Shown: positions 7,379 to 16,941 of the stretch, piece by piece
How the letters are laid out: each line of letters opens with the position of its first letter
How positions within the stretch are numbered: position 1 is the first letter of the stretch
NCBI RefSeq assembly: GCF_900167335.1
Contig: NZ_FUXI01000009.1
Span: 1-64,000 of the forward strand
DNA: 64,000 nucleotides
Direction of reading: 5' to 3'
DNA from: Pilibacter termitis
GTDB taxonomy: Bacteria; Bacillota; Bacilli; Lactobacillales; Streptococcaceae
Notes under the pieces: generated by a model
What the model was told of the DNA's origin: nothing
Databases searched by the model: none
The model's input: only the letters and a program-made list of their open reading frames with translations
Program-made: the position numbers and the translations under genes

Positions 7379-8287
7379 ATGAACACAAAAGCAATAAAAA
7401 TGTCAACAGGAGATAGAGTATTTGTTGGCTTTAACTATTTATTTGTTATCGCTGCAACATTAGTTGTACTTTATCCTTTGATTTATATTATTAGTGCCTC
7501 AGTAAGTGACCCTAGTACAGTGCAATCAGGAGAAATGTGGTTGTTACCAAAAGGTTTCACTTGGGAGGGGTATGAGAGAATTTTAGCCAATCAAGATATT
7601 TGGATGGGGTATAAAAATACGATTATTTATACCGTATTAGCAGTAATCATTAACTTAGCTGTTACCATTCCATGTGCTTATGCACTTTCCAGACCAGAAC
7701 TTTACGGGAAAAACTTTTTCGTCAAATTTATGATGATTACCATGTTTATCTCTGGAGGAATGATTCCAACGTATCTTTTGATTAAACAACTCGGAATGTT
7801 GAACAGCATTTGGGCGTTATTGATTCCAAGTGCAACAGGTGTCTACAATATCGTGGTAACACGTTCATTTTTCCAGACAACCATTCCACGAGAATTAGAG
7901 GAGGCGGCGATTGTTGACGGTTGTAGCGATTTTCGGATTTTCTTCCAAATCGTCTTGCCACTTTCCGCACCTATTCTTGCAGTTATCGCACTTTTCGTTG
8001 GTGTCGGACGTTGGAACGGGTTTATGGATGCGTTGATTTATTTGTCAGACAGAGCGAAATTCCCTTTGCAAATGATTTTGCGTGAGCTGTTGATTTTGCA
8101 AGATATGAGTTCTAATGCGACAGCATCCAATGCAAGTATTCAAGAAGTGCTAAACAGAAAACGTGAATTGGTCGGGATTATCAAATATGGAATTATGATT
8201 GTTTCCACCTTACCAATTATCGTAGTCTATCCATTCTTACAACGTTACTTTGTAAAAGGAATGTTAGTTGGTTCCTTGAAAGGATAA
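7379..8287 (+). CDS. lplC: ABC sugar permease, LplC/YtcP type
   Basis: This 302-aa, six-TM permease is the second membrane subunit of the importer. It has the EAA motif ELEEAAIVDGCSDFRIFFQI at about 175-195 and a C-terminus (YFVKGMLVGSLKG) typical of CUT1 permeases. The start ATG has AAAGGAG 5 nt upstream. It is separated from lplB by 540 bases of structured repeats. That is unusual for two subunits needed in equal amounts. Confidence 0.88.
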   Translation: MNTKAIKMSTGDRVFVGFNYLFVIAATLVVLYPLIYIISASVSDPSTVQSGEMWLLPKGFTWEGYERILANQDIWMGYKNTIIYTVLAVIINLAVTIPCAYALSRPELYGKNFFVKFMMITMFISGGMIPTYLLIKQLGMLNSIWALLIPSATGVYNIVVTRSFFQTTIPRELEEAAIVDGCSDFRIFFQIVLPLSAPILAVIALFVGVGRWNGFMDALIYLSDRAKFPLQMILRELLILQDMSSNATASNASIQEVLNRKRELVGIIKYGIMIVSTLPIIVVYPFLQRYFVKGMLVGSLKG

Positions 8288-8308
8288 GAAAAGTTATTAA
8301 AGTTATTA

Positions 8309-8357
8309 AGCTAATCTAATTAGCTATAAATAAAAAATAAGCTAGAGCAAAAGCTCT
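8309..8357 (+). other. two small hairpins between lplC and the binding protein
   Basis: AGCTAAT-cta-ATTAGCT (8309-8325) and AGAGC-aaaa-GCTCT (8344-8357) sit in the 89-base gap. They could stabilise the downstream mRNA or partly terminate transcription. That would raise the ratio of binding protein to permease or lower it. No promoter is evident. Confidence 0.4.
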
Positions 8358-8376
8358 TAGTGAGAGGAGAACCAAA

Positions 8377-10053
8377 ATGAAGAAATCAACTGTTGTATTG
8401 ACGTGTGGTGTAACATTGCTTACACTCGGGATGCTTACTGCTTGTGGCGGAGGCGACAAGAAAGAAACTGCTAAGTCAGATGTAAAAGTAGCAAAAGAAG
8501 GCTTCCCAATCGTAGACAAAAAATTGGAGCTTAGTATGTTTGCTCCAGCGAGTGGAAAAGGGACATTTGACAAAATGCCAATGATGAATGACTATGCGAA
8601 GAAAACGGATATTTCATTCAAATACACTACGCCACCTGCGTCAGATTTGTCAACAAAACTTAACCTAGCTTTTGCCTCAGGTGACCTTCCGGGTGTTGTT
8701 TATGCCTCAGGTGTTACCAAACCAATGGAAATCCAATATGGAGGATCCACTTTAGTTGCTTTGGAAAAATACATTGAAGATGGCTATGCACCAAACTTGA
8801 AGAAGATTTTGGATGAATTTCCAAATATCCGCAAATCAATCACTACACCAGATGGTCATATTTACTCATTGCCATTCTTAGGTGCGAAGTACAATACTGA
8901 GGATACAGATTTTGCACAAAAAGCAAATATCTCAAAAGGTAGTGTTTGGTACAACGGTCAATGGTTGAAAAAATTAGGATTGAGTGAGCCTAAGACTGTT
9001 GATGAATTTTACGATATGCTTGTGAAATTCCGTGATAATGACCCGAATGGAAATGGTAAAAAAGATGAAATTCCACTTACCACTTCAGCTGCGGACACAG
9101 ACAAACTTGCAAGCCTACGTCCTTGGATTATGAATGCCTTTGGTATTTCTTCACAATTGCAACAAGTGGACGACAATGGCAAAGTAACGGTCGGTGCGAC
9201 ACAAGAAAATTACCGTAAATATCTTGAGTTTATGGAAAAATTGTATAGCGAAAAATTACTTGACCAAGAAGTATTCTCTCAATCAGATGATCAAAAGAAA
9301 GCAAAAGGTGCTGAAAATCGTCTAGGTGCTTATACTGACTGGTTTAGCTATTTCACAAGTGGAAAAGCTCCAGATGTTTCAATTGAAGATCCTATGGCTT
9401 ATCCATTAAGCTCAGAAGCAAGTCCAAAAGCGTTTATGGACGTATCAGACAATATTACAACAGGTGCGTTTGCAGTATCAGATAAATGCCCAAGTCCAGA
9501 AGCGGCAGTTCGTTGGGTGGATTACTTCTACTCAAACGAAGGAAGTAAATTCCTAAATGCAGGACCAGAGGAAAAAGACGGTGGTTACTGGCATTGGGAT
9601 ACAAATGATAAAGGGGACAAAGTTCAAGTGTTCAACAAAGACGTTGACCCTACAAAATCAGAAGAACTTCGTGAAACAATCACGCCTGACTATGGACGTG
9701 TAGTACCAAAAGTATTGGCTGAAGCAGCGATTATCCTCAAAGATAAAAACGATCCAATCGTAAAAGATGCGTTTAGCAAATTCATTGATGAGCAAGCGAC
9801 AGAAAAAATTGGACCATTTGAAAAAGTGGGCTGGCCAACGCTTTATATGTCTAAAAAACAACAAGATGAACTAGGTTCATCACTTCAAGCTGATTTGCTT
9901 ACTTATATTCAACAAATGGAAGCAAAATTCATTTCTGGTAAAGAAAAATTAGATGATGCAAGCTGGAAAGAATACAATGACAAGCTAAATCAAATCGGTG
10001 TTGAAAAATACGCTAAAGTGTATCAAGCAGCATATGATGCTTGGAAAAAATAA
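8377..10053 (+). CDS. sugar-binding lipoprotein, LplA type
   Basis: This 558-aa protein has a signal peptide ending in the lipobox LTAC (Cys at about 24), then GGGDKKE and a large extracellular solute-binding domain. Its length fits LplA/NgtS-type proteins, which are longer than usual CUT1 binding proteins. It would capture oligosaccharides for the two permeases upstream. Lipidation needs Lgt, which is encoded at 50055. The start has an AGAGGAG site. A MITE fragment and a terminator follow. Confidence 0.9.
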   Translation: MKKSTVVLTCGVTLLTLGMLTACGGGDKKETAKSDVKVAKEGFPIVDKKLELSMFAPASGKGTFDKMPMMNDYAKKTDISFKYTTPPASDLSTKLNLAFASGDLPGVVYASGVTKPMEIQYGGSTLVALEKYIEDGYAPNLKKILDEFPNIRKSITTPDGHIYSLPFLGAKYNTEDTDFAQKANISKGSVWYNGQWLKKLGLSEPKTVDEFYDMLVKFRDNDPNGNGKKDEIPLTTSAADTDKLASLRPWIMNAFGISSQLQQVDDNGKVTVGATQENYRKYLEFMEKLYSEKLLDQEVFSQSDDQKKAKGAENRLGAYTDWFSYFTSGKAPDVSIEDPMAYPLSSEASPKAFMDVSDNITTGAFAVSDKCPSPEAAVRWVDYFYSNEGSKFLNAGPEEKDGGYWHWDTNDKGDKVQVFNKDVDPTKSEELRETITPDYGRVVPKVLAEAAIILKDKNDPIVKDAFSKFIDEQATEKIGPFEKVGWPTLYMSKKQQDELGSSLQADLLTYIQQMEAKFISGKEKLDDASWKEYNDKLNQIGVEKYAKVYQAAYDAWKK

Positions 10054-10060
10054 TGATTAA

Positions 10061-10114
10061 GGTACCTCTACAAACTATGTTTCATACCCAATTAGATAGT
10101 TTTTAGAGGTGCAC
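10061..10114. repeat. 54-bp deletion derivative of the GGTACCTC MITE
   Basis: GGTACCTCTACAAACT and the inverse AGTTTTTAGAGGTGCAC flank only about 20 bases. The longer copies at 41829 and 52407 share both ends and the ATTAGATAGTTTTT text. TTAA occurs on both sides and may be a target duplication. Confidence 0.65.
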
Positions 10115-10119
10115 GTTAA

Positions 10120-10152
10120 TTGGTGTTAATTTACCTCCTACATTAACACCAA
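10120..10152 (+). other. stem-loop with CCTCC loop
   Basis: A perfect 11-bp stem, TTGGTGTTAAT/ATTAACACCAA, has an 11-nt loop (TTACCTCCTAC). The loop is complementary to a ribosome binding site core. No T tract follows, so it is not a terminator. It may protect the 3' end of the importer mRNA. Confidence 0.5.
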
Positions 10153-10164
10153 CATCCGTTCACT

Positions 10165-10221
10165 AAGACATGAATATGAATGTAGTCATAGACCCACATG
10201 AGTATTCATGTCTTTCTTTTT
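10165..10221 (+). terminator. terminator after the importer operon
   Basis: A 12-bp perfect stem, AAGACATGAATA/TATTCATGTCTT, has a long 26-nt loop and is followed by TCTTTTT. The glycosidase genes beyond it need a separate promoter or read-through. In 10222-10318 I see only a weak TTGTTT...TATGCG pair. Confidence 0.75.
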
Positions 10222-10318
10222 ATGGAGGGCGTAGAGCAGGAAGAGGGAAAAGTTGTTTTTGTTTTTTCGTGCTATGCGTAATGACGCAGGATAAAAAAAG
10301 GATAAGGAGACCCAAAAC

Positions 10319-11659
10319 ATGAGTGATGAACATTTACATAATGTGATGGAGCAAACAATACGTCAAGATTATGTGACAGAGGAAGTAAAAAAATTCATGG
10401 AGGAAATCTCAACGATTGCTCAAAAGGAAAATCCAATGTGGGCAGAGATTTTCAATAATTGTTTCACGAATACGCTAGAAACTGTCTTGAAACCTCAAGA
10501 GGACGGCACGGTTTATGTACTGACAGGTGACATTCCAGCGATGTGGTTGCGAGATAGTGTTGCACAAGTGCGACCGTATTTGCCATTAGCGAATCGTGAT
10601 GAAAAAATCAAGCAAATGCTTGTAGGCGTGGTAAAACGTCAATTTGATTTTATCAATATTGACCCTTACGCCAATGCGTTCAATGAGACAGCGAACAATG
10701 CAGGACATATCCATGATATTACGGAGCGAAATGCGTGGATTTGGGAGAGAAAATATGAAATTGACTCTCTTTGCTATCCCATTCAACTTGCCTACTTGCT
10801 TTATTTGAATACAGGTGAAACAAGCCAATTTGACGAGAAATTTGTTAGTGGGATTGAGAAAGTGTTGTCTTTGTGGAAAGTAGAACAAGATCACGAAAAT
10901 TCTCCATATCAATTTTGGCGGAAAGATGCTTGGCGACCAGAAGACGGGTTGTCTCATGAGGGACGTGGACGTAAGACTGGAAAAACAGGCATGACATGGA
11001 GCGGGTTTAGACCGAGTGATGACTCATGCACGTATCATTATTTGGTGCCAAGTAATATGTTTGCAGTGGTGGTTTTAGAGTATATCCAAGATATTTTCTC
11101 TACGATATTGGACAATGAAAACATTGTAAAAACCGCAAAAACACTCCAGACGGAAATTCAAGAAGGCATTGAAAAATATGCAGTAGTGCAAAATAAATTT
11201 GGAAAAGAGATTTATGCGTATGAAGTAGACGGTTTGGGCAATTATGAAATCATGGATGACGCAAATATTCCAAGCCTTTTATCGAGTGCTTATCTTGGGT
11301 ATCATGAGATTGATGACATACGTTATCAATCGACTCGAGCGAGCATTTTATCGAAAGAAAACCGCTATTATTATACAGGCGACATTGCAAGCGGAATCGG
11401 TAGTTTCCATACACCAGAAAACTATATTTGGCATATGGCAATTGCAATGGAAGGGTTGACGACAAATGACAAAGCAGTCAAAAAAGAAAAGCTCAACCTC
11501 ATGGCGAATACAACAGCAGGAAAAAACTTAATGCACGAAGGATTTCACAAAGACGATGACAAATTTTACACTCGTGAATGGTTTAGTTGGCCGAATATGA
11601 TGTTTTGCGAGTTGTTAATGGATTATTTTGATATAAAAATTCAAACGAAAAAAGGATAA
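10319..11659 (+). CDS. GH125 exo-alpha-1,6-mannosidase
   Basis: This 446-aa protein has no signal peptide. GDIPAMWLRDSVAQVRPY, the Asn/Glu-rich AFNETANNAGH and HTPENYIWHMAIAMEG are hallmarks of family GH125 (formerly DUF1237). These metal-independent inverting enzymes remove alpha-1,6-mannose from N-glycan cores. It is the first of three consecutive mannosidase genes. The pneumococcal counterpart sits in the same kind of cluster. The start has an AAGGAG site. Confidence 0.92.
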   Translation: MSDEHLHNVMEQTIRQDYVTEEVKKFMEEISTIAQKENPMWAEIFNNCFTNTLETVLKPQEDGTVYVLTGDIPAMWLRDSVAQVRPYLPLANRDEKIKQMLVGVVKRQFDFINIDPYANAFNETANNAGHIHDITERNAWIWERKYEIDSLCYPIQLAYLLYLNTGETSQFDEKFVSGIEKVLSLWKVEQDHENSPYQFWRKDAWRPEDGLSHEGRGRKTGKTGMTWSGFRPSDDSCTYHYLVPSNMFAVVVLEYIQDIFSTILDNENIVKTAKTLQTEIQEGIEKYAVVQNKFGKEIYAYEVDGLGNYEIMDDANIPSLLSSAYLGYHEIDDIRYQSTRASILSKENRYYYTGDIASGIGSFHTPENYIWHMAIAMEGLTTNDKAVKKEKLNLMANTTAGKNLMHEGFHKDDDKFYTREWFSWPNMMFCELLMDYFDIKIQTKKG

Positions 11660-11670
11660 GGAAAGCAATA

Positions 11671-14346
11671 ATGAAGAAAAAAGTTTATATTATTTCGCAT
11701 AGTCATCTTGATAGAGAGTGGTATATGCCTTATGAGCAACATCATATGCGTGTTGTGGAGTTGTTTGATGAATTGATTCATTCATTTGAAACCGACCCGA
11801 GTTTTAAATATTTTCATTTGGACGGTCAAACCATTCCGCTAGATGATTATTTTGAAGTGAAACCTGAAAACCGTGGGAAAATTGAGCGTTTCATTCAAGA
11901 GGGGAGACTGAAAATAGGACCGTTTTATATTTTACAAGATGATTTTTTGATTTCATCAGAGTCCAATGTCCGTAATGCAATTATTGGCATGAAAGAAAGT
12001 AAAAAATACGGCAATCCTGTGAAATTGGGGTATTTCCCAGATACATTTGGCAATATGGGGCAAACACCGCAGATGATGCGAAAAATGGGTCTTGATGCTG
12101 CTGCATTTGGTCGTGGGGTAAAACCGACTGGATTGAACAATATGGTGGCGGATAGTTATTCTTCGCAGTATTCTGAGATGAATTGGAAAGGTCCTGACGA
12201 TAGTGAGATTTTCGGTTTGCTCTTTGCCAATTGGTATTCTAACGGGAACGAAATTCCAACAACGGAAAAAGAGGCAAGAGAATTTTGGGATCAAAAACTT
12301 GCAGACGCTGAGAAGTTTGCCTCTACCCGTCATTTGTTAATGATGAATGGTTGCGACCACCAACCGTTGCAAAAAGATGTTGGAAGTGCGATTGCTCTTG
12401 CCAATACGCTTTATCCAGAATATGAATTTGTTCATTCTCATTTTGAGGAATATTTGGAGGCTGTGAAAAGTGAGTTGCCTGAAAATCTGGCAACCGTGAC
12501 AGGAGAATTGACCAGTCAGGAAACGGAAGGCTGGTACACTTTAGCCAATACAGCAAGTAGTCGTGTGTATTTGAAACAGGAAAATGTGAAAACGCAAAGT
12601 TTCCTTGAAAATCAAGCGGAAGTAATTGCAACATTTGCAAGCGTAGCAGGCAGACAATATCCAGCAGAAGTATTAGAATATGCGTGGAAATATTTACTTC
12701 AAAATCACCCGCACGACAGCATTTGTGGCTGTTCCGTTGATGAAGTACATCGTGAGATGAGCATACGTTTTGCCAAATCAAGCGAGGTCGCCAAATATGT
12801 AATAGACGAGTCAATGACGGCACTTAGTGAAAAAATCGACACCTCTTGCTTTGAAAAAGGAGCAATTCCGTTTATTGTAGCCAATACATCAAATACTGCG
12901 AAAACAGGCGAAGTCGAAGTAACGCTTGAGATTGATAGAGTATTATTTAAAGAGGCATTTCCACGTGTCGCCTATGAAACGCTTGAAAACAAAGCAACAG
13001 GGCAATTTGTCGTGGTGGATAGCGAAAACAACATTCTTCCGAGTGAAGTTTGTGAGGTAAAAGTCGAATTTGGCTATGATTTGCCAAAAGACGCTTTCCG
13101 TGTTCCTTACATGAAAAAAGTGGCGAAAGTGAAAATTTATGTCAAAGAATTGCCAATGATGAGCGTTCACACGTTTGCGTTAAAAGAAGTGGAAAATTTG
13201 CCAGCAATCGACAAACAGTCAATGATTTTACCGAATAAACAAGGAATTGAAACCCCTCATTTGAAAGTTGAGATTGCACCTGACGGAAGTTTGAGTGTGG
13301 AAAATAAAAAAACAGGCAAAGTTTTGAGCAACTTATTGGTATTTGAAGATGTCGGCGACATTGGAAACGAATATATTTTCAAGCAATCAGAAGATTTCAC
13401 GGCTCTTTTATCCACAGATTTCCCACATGAAATCAGCGTAGAAAGAGATACAAATGAAGTGGCACAATTAAAATTAACACATAAAATGAATGTGCCAATT
13501 TCTGCTGAAGAATTGTTGCAAACAGAACGGGAAAAAGTGATAGATATTACCAATCGCAAGTCCAAACGTTCAGAAGTAATCAATGCGTTTACGCTTGAAA
13601 CGTTGATAACCGTCTACAAAGATAGCACACAAGTGCATTTTGAAACAAAGTTCAACAATCAGCACAAAGACCATAGACTTCGTGTGCTATTCCCGAGCGG
13701 AGTAGAAAGCACAACGCATTTTGCAGAAAGTATTTACGAAACCGTTGAGCGAGACAATCACGTAAGTAGCTACTGGAAAAATCCAAGCAATCCACAACAT
13801 CAGCATGGATTTGTCAATCTCCATGATGAGAAAAATGGTTTGACCATAGGAAATGTCGGGTTGAATGAATATGAGGTATTGCCTGATGAAAATGTTATTG
13901 CACTGACACTTCTTCGTTCGGTTGGTGAAATGGGTGACTGGGGCTATTTCCCGACACCAGAGGCACAATGTTTGGGCGAGATGACGGTGGAATATTCTTT
14001 AGAAATGCACGACAATGAGACCTATTATGAGAGTCTCTCACGTGCAGTTGCCCTAAAAACTCCAATGAATGTTAAGCAAACAACCATTCATCAAGGAAGT
14101 TTAGCAACGAACACTTCTTTTGTCACACAAAGCAACCCGCAATTTTTGATTACGTGTGTGAAAGAATCTCTTGATACAAAAGGGATTGTAGTGAGAGGAT
14201 ACAATTTGAGCAACAAGCGAGCAACTCATCTTGAGTTAAATGTGTTAGGCAAAACGGCTCAAGTGGTGAATTTGCTTGAGGAAACTATGGAAAATTGGAC
14301 AGGTATTTTGCAACCAGCAGAAATTTTGACAACGAAATGGAGTTAA
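11671..14346 (+). CDS. GH38 alpha-mannosidase
   Basis: This 891-aa cytoplasmic enzyme carries the GH38 zinc and catalytic motifs: HSHLDREW near the N-terminus (zinc ligands), GYFPDTFGNMGQ at about 113-124 with the nucleophile Asp, and NHPHDSICGC at about 348-357 (zinc His). The rest is the beta-rich C-terminal domain of the family. GH38 bacterial enzymes cleave alpha-1,3-mannose and related linkages. It lies 11 bases after GH125 and 3 bases before GH92, so the three are one operon for high-mannose or paucimannose glycans. Confidence 0.93.
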   Translation: MKKKVYIISHSHLDREWYMPYEQHHMRVVELFDELIHSFETDPSFKYFHLDGQTIPLDDYFEVKPENRGKIERFIQEGRLKIGPFYILQDDFLISSESNVRNAIIGMKESKKYGNPVKLGYFPDTFGNMGQTPQMMRKMGLDAAAFGRGVKPTGLNNMVADSYSSQYSEMNWKGPDDSEIFGLLFANWYSNGNEIPTTEKEAREFWDQKLADAEKFASTRHLLMMNGCDHQPLQKDVGSAIALANTLYPEYEFVHSHFEEYLEAVKSELPENLATVTGELTSQETEGWYTLANTASSRVYLKQENVKTQSFLENQAEVIATFASVAGRQYPAEVLEYAWKYLLQNHPHDSICGCSVDEVHREMSIRFAKSSEVAKYVIDESMTALSEKIDTSCFEKGAIPFIVANTSNTAKTGEVEVTLEIDRVLFKEAFPRVAYETLENKATGQFVVVDSENNILPSEVCEVKVEFGYDLPKDAFRVPYMKKVAKVKIYVKELPMMSVHTFALKEVENLPAIDKQSMILPNKQGIETPHLKVEIAPDGSLSVENKKTGKVLSNLLVFEDVGDIGNEYIFKQSEDFTALLSTDFPHEISVERDTNEVAQLKLTHKMNVPISAEELLQTEREKVIDITNRKSKRSEVINAFTLETLITVYKDSTQVHFETKFNNQHKDHRLRVLFPSGVESTTHFAESIYETVERDNHVSSYWKNPSNPQHQHGFVNLHDEKNGLTIGNVGLNEYEVLPDENVIALTLLRSVGEMGDWGYFPTPEAQCLGEMTVEYSLEMHDNETYYESLSRAVALKTPMNVKQTTIHQGSLATNTSFVTQSNPQFLITCVKESLDTKGIVVRGYNLSNKRATHLELNVLGKTAQVVNLLEETMENWTGILQPAEILTTKWS

Positions 14347-14349
14347 GAG

Positions 14350-16428
14350 ATGAGTGTTTCGATTGATACACGACATGGTTCGAGCAATACGGCGAGCCTT
14401 TCCAATGGAAATTGCCTACCTTTGACAAGCACACCGCACGCAATGAACTACTTTGCCCCGCAAACTTCTTCTTCACGTGGGGCGTGGTGGTTTCATCCTG
14501 AGGATGTCTCATTTGAGGGATTTCGGCTGACACATCAGCCGAGTCCTTGGGTGGGGGATTTTGGGTATTTGTTGTTGCAACCATTTTCTGGAAAAGTGAG
14601 CAATCCGTCTGTTTTCGGGGCGAGTAGTAGCTACGAGAGGACGAACTCTGTATTTTCTCCGCATGAATTGAGCGTTTTTCTCAATCGTTACGAGATTTCC
14701 GCTAGTCTTACACCGAGCAGATATGGTGCGAAATTGCGAATAAACTACGAGAGAAATGGTGCGGGAATGTTTCTTCATTTGACGGAAAATCATGCGTGGC
14801 GTGCAATAGATAATCACACGATTACAGGCTGGGTGAGTAATTTTGCAGAGTGTGAGGATAAAGAATTTAAAATGTATTTTGCTCTTTTCTTTCATGAAGC
14901 AATCCAAGAAACAACGAGTCATGCGTTATTTTTTGGCGACATAAAAACTCAAGAAGTAACGCTTGCGACCTCGTTTATTTCTGAAAAGCAAGTGCATTTA
15001 AATCTTCAGCGTGAGCTAGAAAAAAGCTATGAGGAAGTCAAAGAAAATGCGAAAGTGGAATGGGAAAATGTTTTCTCAAAAATCAAGATTACACACCATA
15101 ATCAAGAGGAAAAAAGTACATTTTATCATTGTCTTTACCGAGCGTTTTTATTTCCGACGAGATTTTATGAGCTAGATGAAAATTTTTCTGCTATTCATTA
15201 TCAAACGCATACAAAGGAAGTAAAAAAGGGTGTTTATTATACGAATAATGGCTTTTGGGATACGGCGAAAACTGTTTATCCATTGTATACGCTCATTGCT
15301 CAAGACACGCTTTCTGAAATGCTCGAAGGATTTTTGAATGTATATCGAGAGGTTGGCTATTTGCCGAAATGGCTTTCGCCAGATGAGCGAGGCATGATGC
15401 CGGGAATGGCGATTGATTCGGTGATTGCAGATTGTTTGACGAAAGGCATACGAATGGATTTAGCAGAAGAATTTTTGCAAGCAATGATTCATAGTGCGAA
15501 TGTAAAAAGTGGCGATGAACGTTTTGGTAGAGCGAATATCGAGGCATATAATCGTCTAGGATTTGTACCGAACTCGCAAACGGAGAGTGTTAATCAAACG
15601 CAGGATAACGCATATAGTGATTATTGTATCGCTCAAGTTGCCGAACTTCTTGGGAAAACGGAGATAGAGAGAAAATATCGCAAACTTTCCATTGGTTATC
15701 GCCAGTTGATTGATGAAAAAACGCATTTGTTGCGTGCGAAAGATGAAAACGGAAACTTTGTCCTCCCTTTTTCCACTTATGAATGGGGTGGGGCGTACAC
15801 CGAGGGGAGTGCGTGGCAAAATAGTTTTCTTGCGTTTCATGATATTGCAGGCTATATTGAGAGCATTGGTGGTGAGGAGAATTTTTCTAAATTGCTAAGC
15901 GATTTATGCAATCAATCCTCTTTTTTTGAAGTAGGGCATTATGGCTTTGAAATTCATGAGATGACTGAAATGGCAAGGCTCAATTTTGGGCAATTGGCTT
16001 TGAGCAATCAGCCAAGTTTTCATGTGCCGTATTTGTTTCATTATTGTCATCAGCCAGAAAAGACACAGATATTGGTCAGACAACTTTTGAAAAATGCTTT
16101 TTCAAGCGGAGAAGAGGCTTTTCCGGGCGATGAAGATAACGGGAGTATGTCGTGTTGGTATATTTTTTCATCGTTAGGTTTTTTCCCTGTTTGTTGTGGA
16201 AACAAAGAATATCAGCTAGGAATCCCATTATTTGATAAGGCAGAAGTTACTTTGTCAAATAATGAAACATTGCGTATCCAAACAACACCAAACGAAGTAC
16301 AACATCAGTTTGTTATAGGAAAAAGAAAAAATGGAAAGGAATACAAAGCAAACACTTTACAACACGACGAAGTGATGAAAGGCGGAACACTAGAGATTCA
16401 ACTAGGGATTCTACCAAATGAAAAATAG
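14350..16428 (+). CDS. GH92 alpha-1,2-mannosidase
   Basis: This 692-aa protein without a signal peptide has GH92 signature regions. These include YTNNGFWDTAKTVYPLYTL at about 297-315, the WLSPDERGMMPG region and GDEDNGSMSCWYIFSSLGFF near 598-617. GH92 enzymes are calcium-dependent inverting exo-mannosidases, mostly alpha-1,2. The stop TAG is followed immediately by a repeat cluster. The family's usual exported forms are longer, and the cytoplasmic location here fits import before hydrolysis. Confidence 0.92.
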   Translation: MSVSIDTRHGSSNTASLSNGNCLPLTSTPHAMNYFAPQTSSSRGAWWFHPEDVSFEGFRLTHQPSPWVGDFGYLLLQPFSGKVSNPSVFGASSSYERTNSVFSPHELSVFLNRYEISASLTPSRYGAKLRINYERNGAGMFLHLTENHAWRAIDNHTITGWVSNFAECEDKEFKMYFALFFHEAIQETTSHALFFGDIKTQEVTLATSFISEKQVHLNLQRELEKSYEEVKENAKVEWENVFSKIKITHHNQEEKSTFYHCLYRAFLFPTRFYELDENFSAIHYQTHTKEVKKGVYYTNNGFWDTAKTVYPLYTLIAQDTLSEMLEGFLNVYREVGYLPKWLSPDERGMMPGMAIDSVIADCLTKGIRMDLAEEFLQAMIHSANVKSGDERFGRANIEAYNRLGFVPNSQTESVNQTQDNAYSDYCIAQVAELLGKTEIERKYRKLSIGYRQLIDEKTHLLRAKDENGNFVLPFSTYEWGGAYTEGSAWQNSFLAFHDIAGYIESIGGEENFSKLLSDLCNQSSFFEVGHYGFEIHEMTEMARLNFGQLALSNQPSFHVPYLFHYCHQPEKTQILVRQLLKNAFSSGEEAFPGDEDNGSMSCWYIFSSLGFFPVCCGNKEYQLGIPLFDKAEVTLSNNETLRIQTTPNEVQHQFVIGKRKNGKEYKANTLQHDEVMKGGTLEIQLGILPNEK

Positions 16429-16922
16429 AAAAGCGTAGAAGTGCGGTAAGGAGTTTGCAACAGTGAGCCGTGCCGTTTATTTACTCGAAACGTAAGTTTC
16501 GAGCGGCACTGCGAACAGTTGCCAAACTCCTGCACTTCGTAGCTAGACAAAGAAAAGCGTAGAAGTGCGGTAAGGGGGTTGCAACAGTGAGCCACGTCGT
16601 TTATTTAATCGAAACGCAAGTTTCGATCGACGTTGCGAACAGTTGCCAAACTCCTGCACTTCGTAGCTAGACAAAGAAAAGCGTAGAAGTGCGGTAAGGG
16701 GGTTGCAACAGTGAGCCACGTCGTTTATTTAATCGAAACGCAAGTTTCGATCGACGTTGCGAACAGTTGCCAAACTCCTGCACTTCGTAGCTAGACAAAG
16801 AAAAGCGTAGAAGTGCGGTAAGGGGGTTGCAACAGTGAGCCACGTCGTTTATTTAATCGAAACGCAAGTTTCGATCGACGTTGCGAACAGTTGCCAAACT
16901 CCTGCACTTCGCAGCTAGACAA
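16429..16922 (+). repeat. nested-hairpin repeat cluster C (4 tandem units, period 124)
   Basis: Units start at 16429, 16553, 16677 and 16801. The last three are nearly identical and so were recently multiplied. Unit 1 differs in its inner stem (GTGCCG/CGGCAC against ACGTCG/CGACGT) and apical stem (CTCGAAAC against ATCGAAAC), and each keeps its pairing partner. The array begins directly at the GH92 stop and ends about 20 bases before the start of the kinase. Confidence 0.95.
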
Positions 16923-16941
16923 AAAATCGAGAGGTGAGAAA

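Noticed and set aside
16429-16922. CRISPR-like periodic array
   Set aside because: The period is 124 bases with no variable spacers between short repeats. The whole unit is repeated, there are no cas genes, and each unit is one long nested hairpin.
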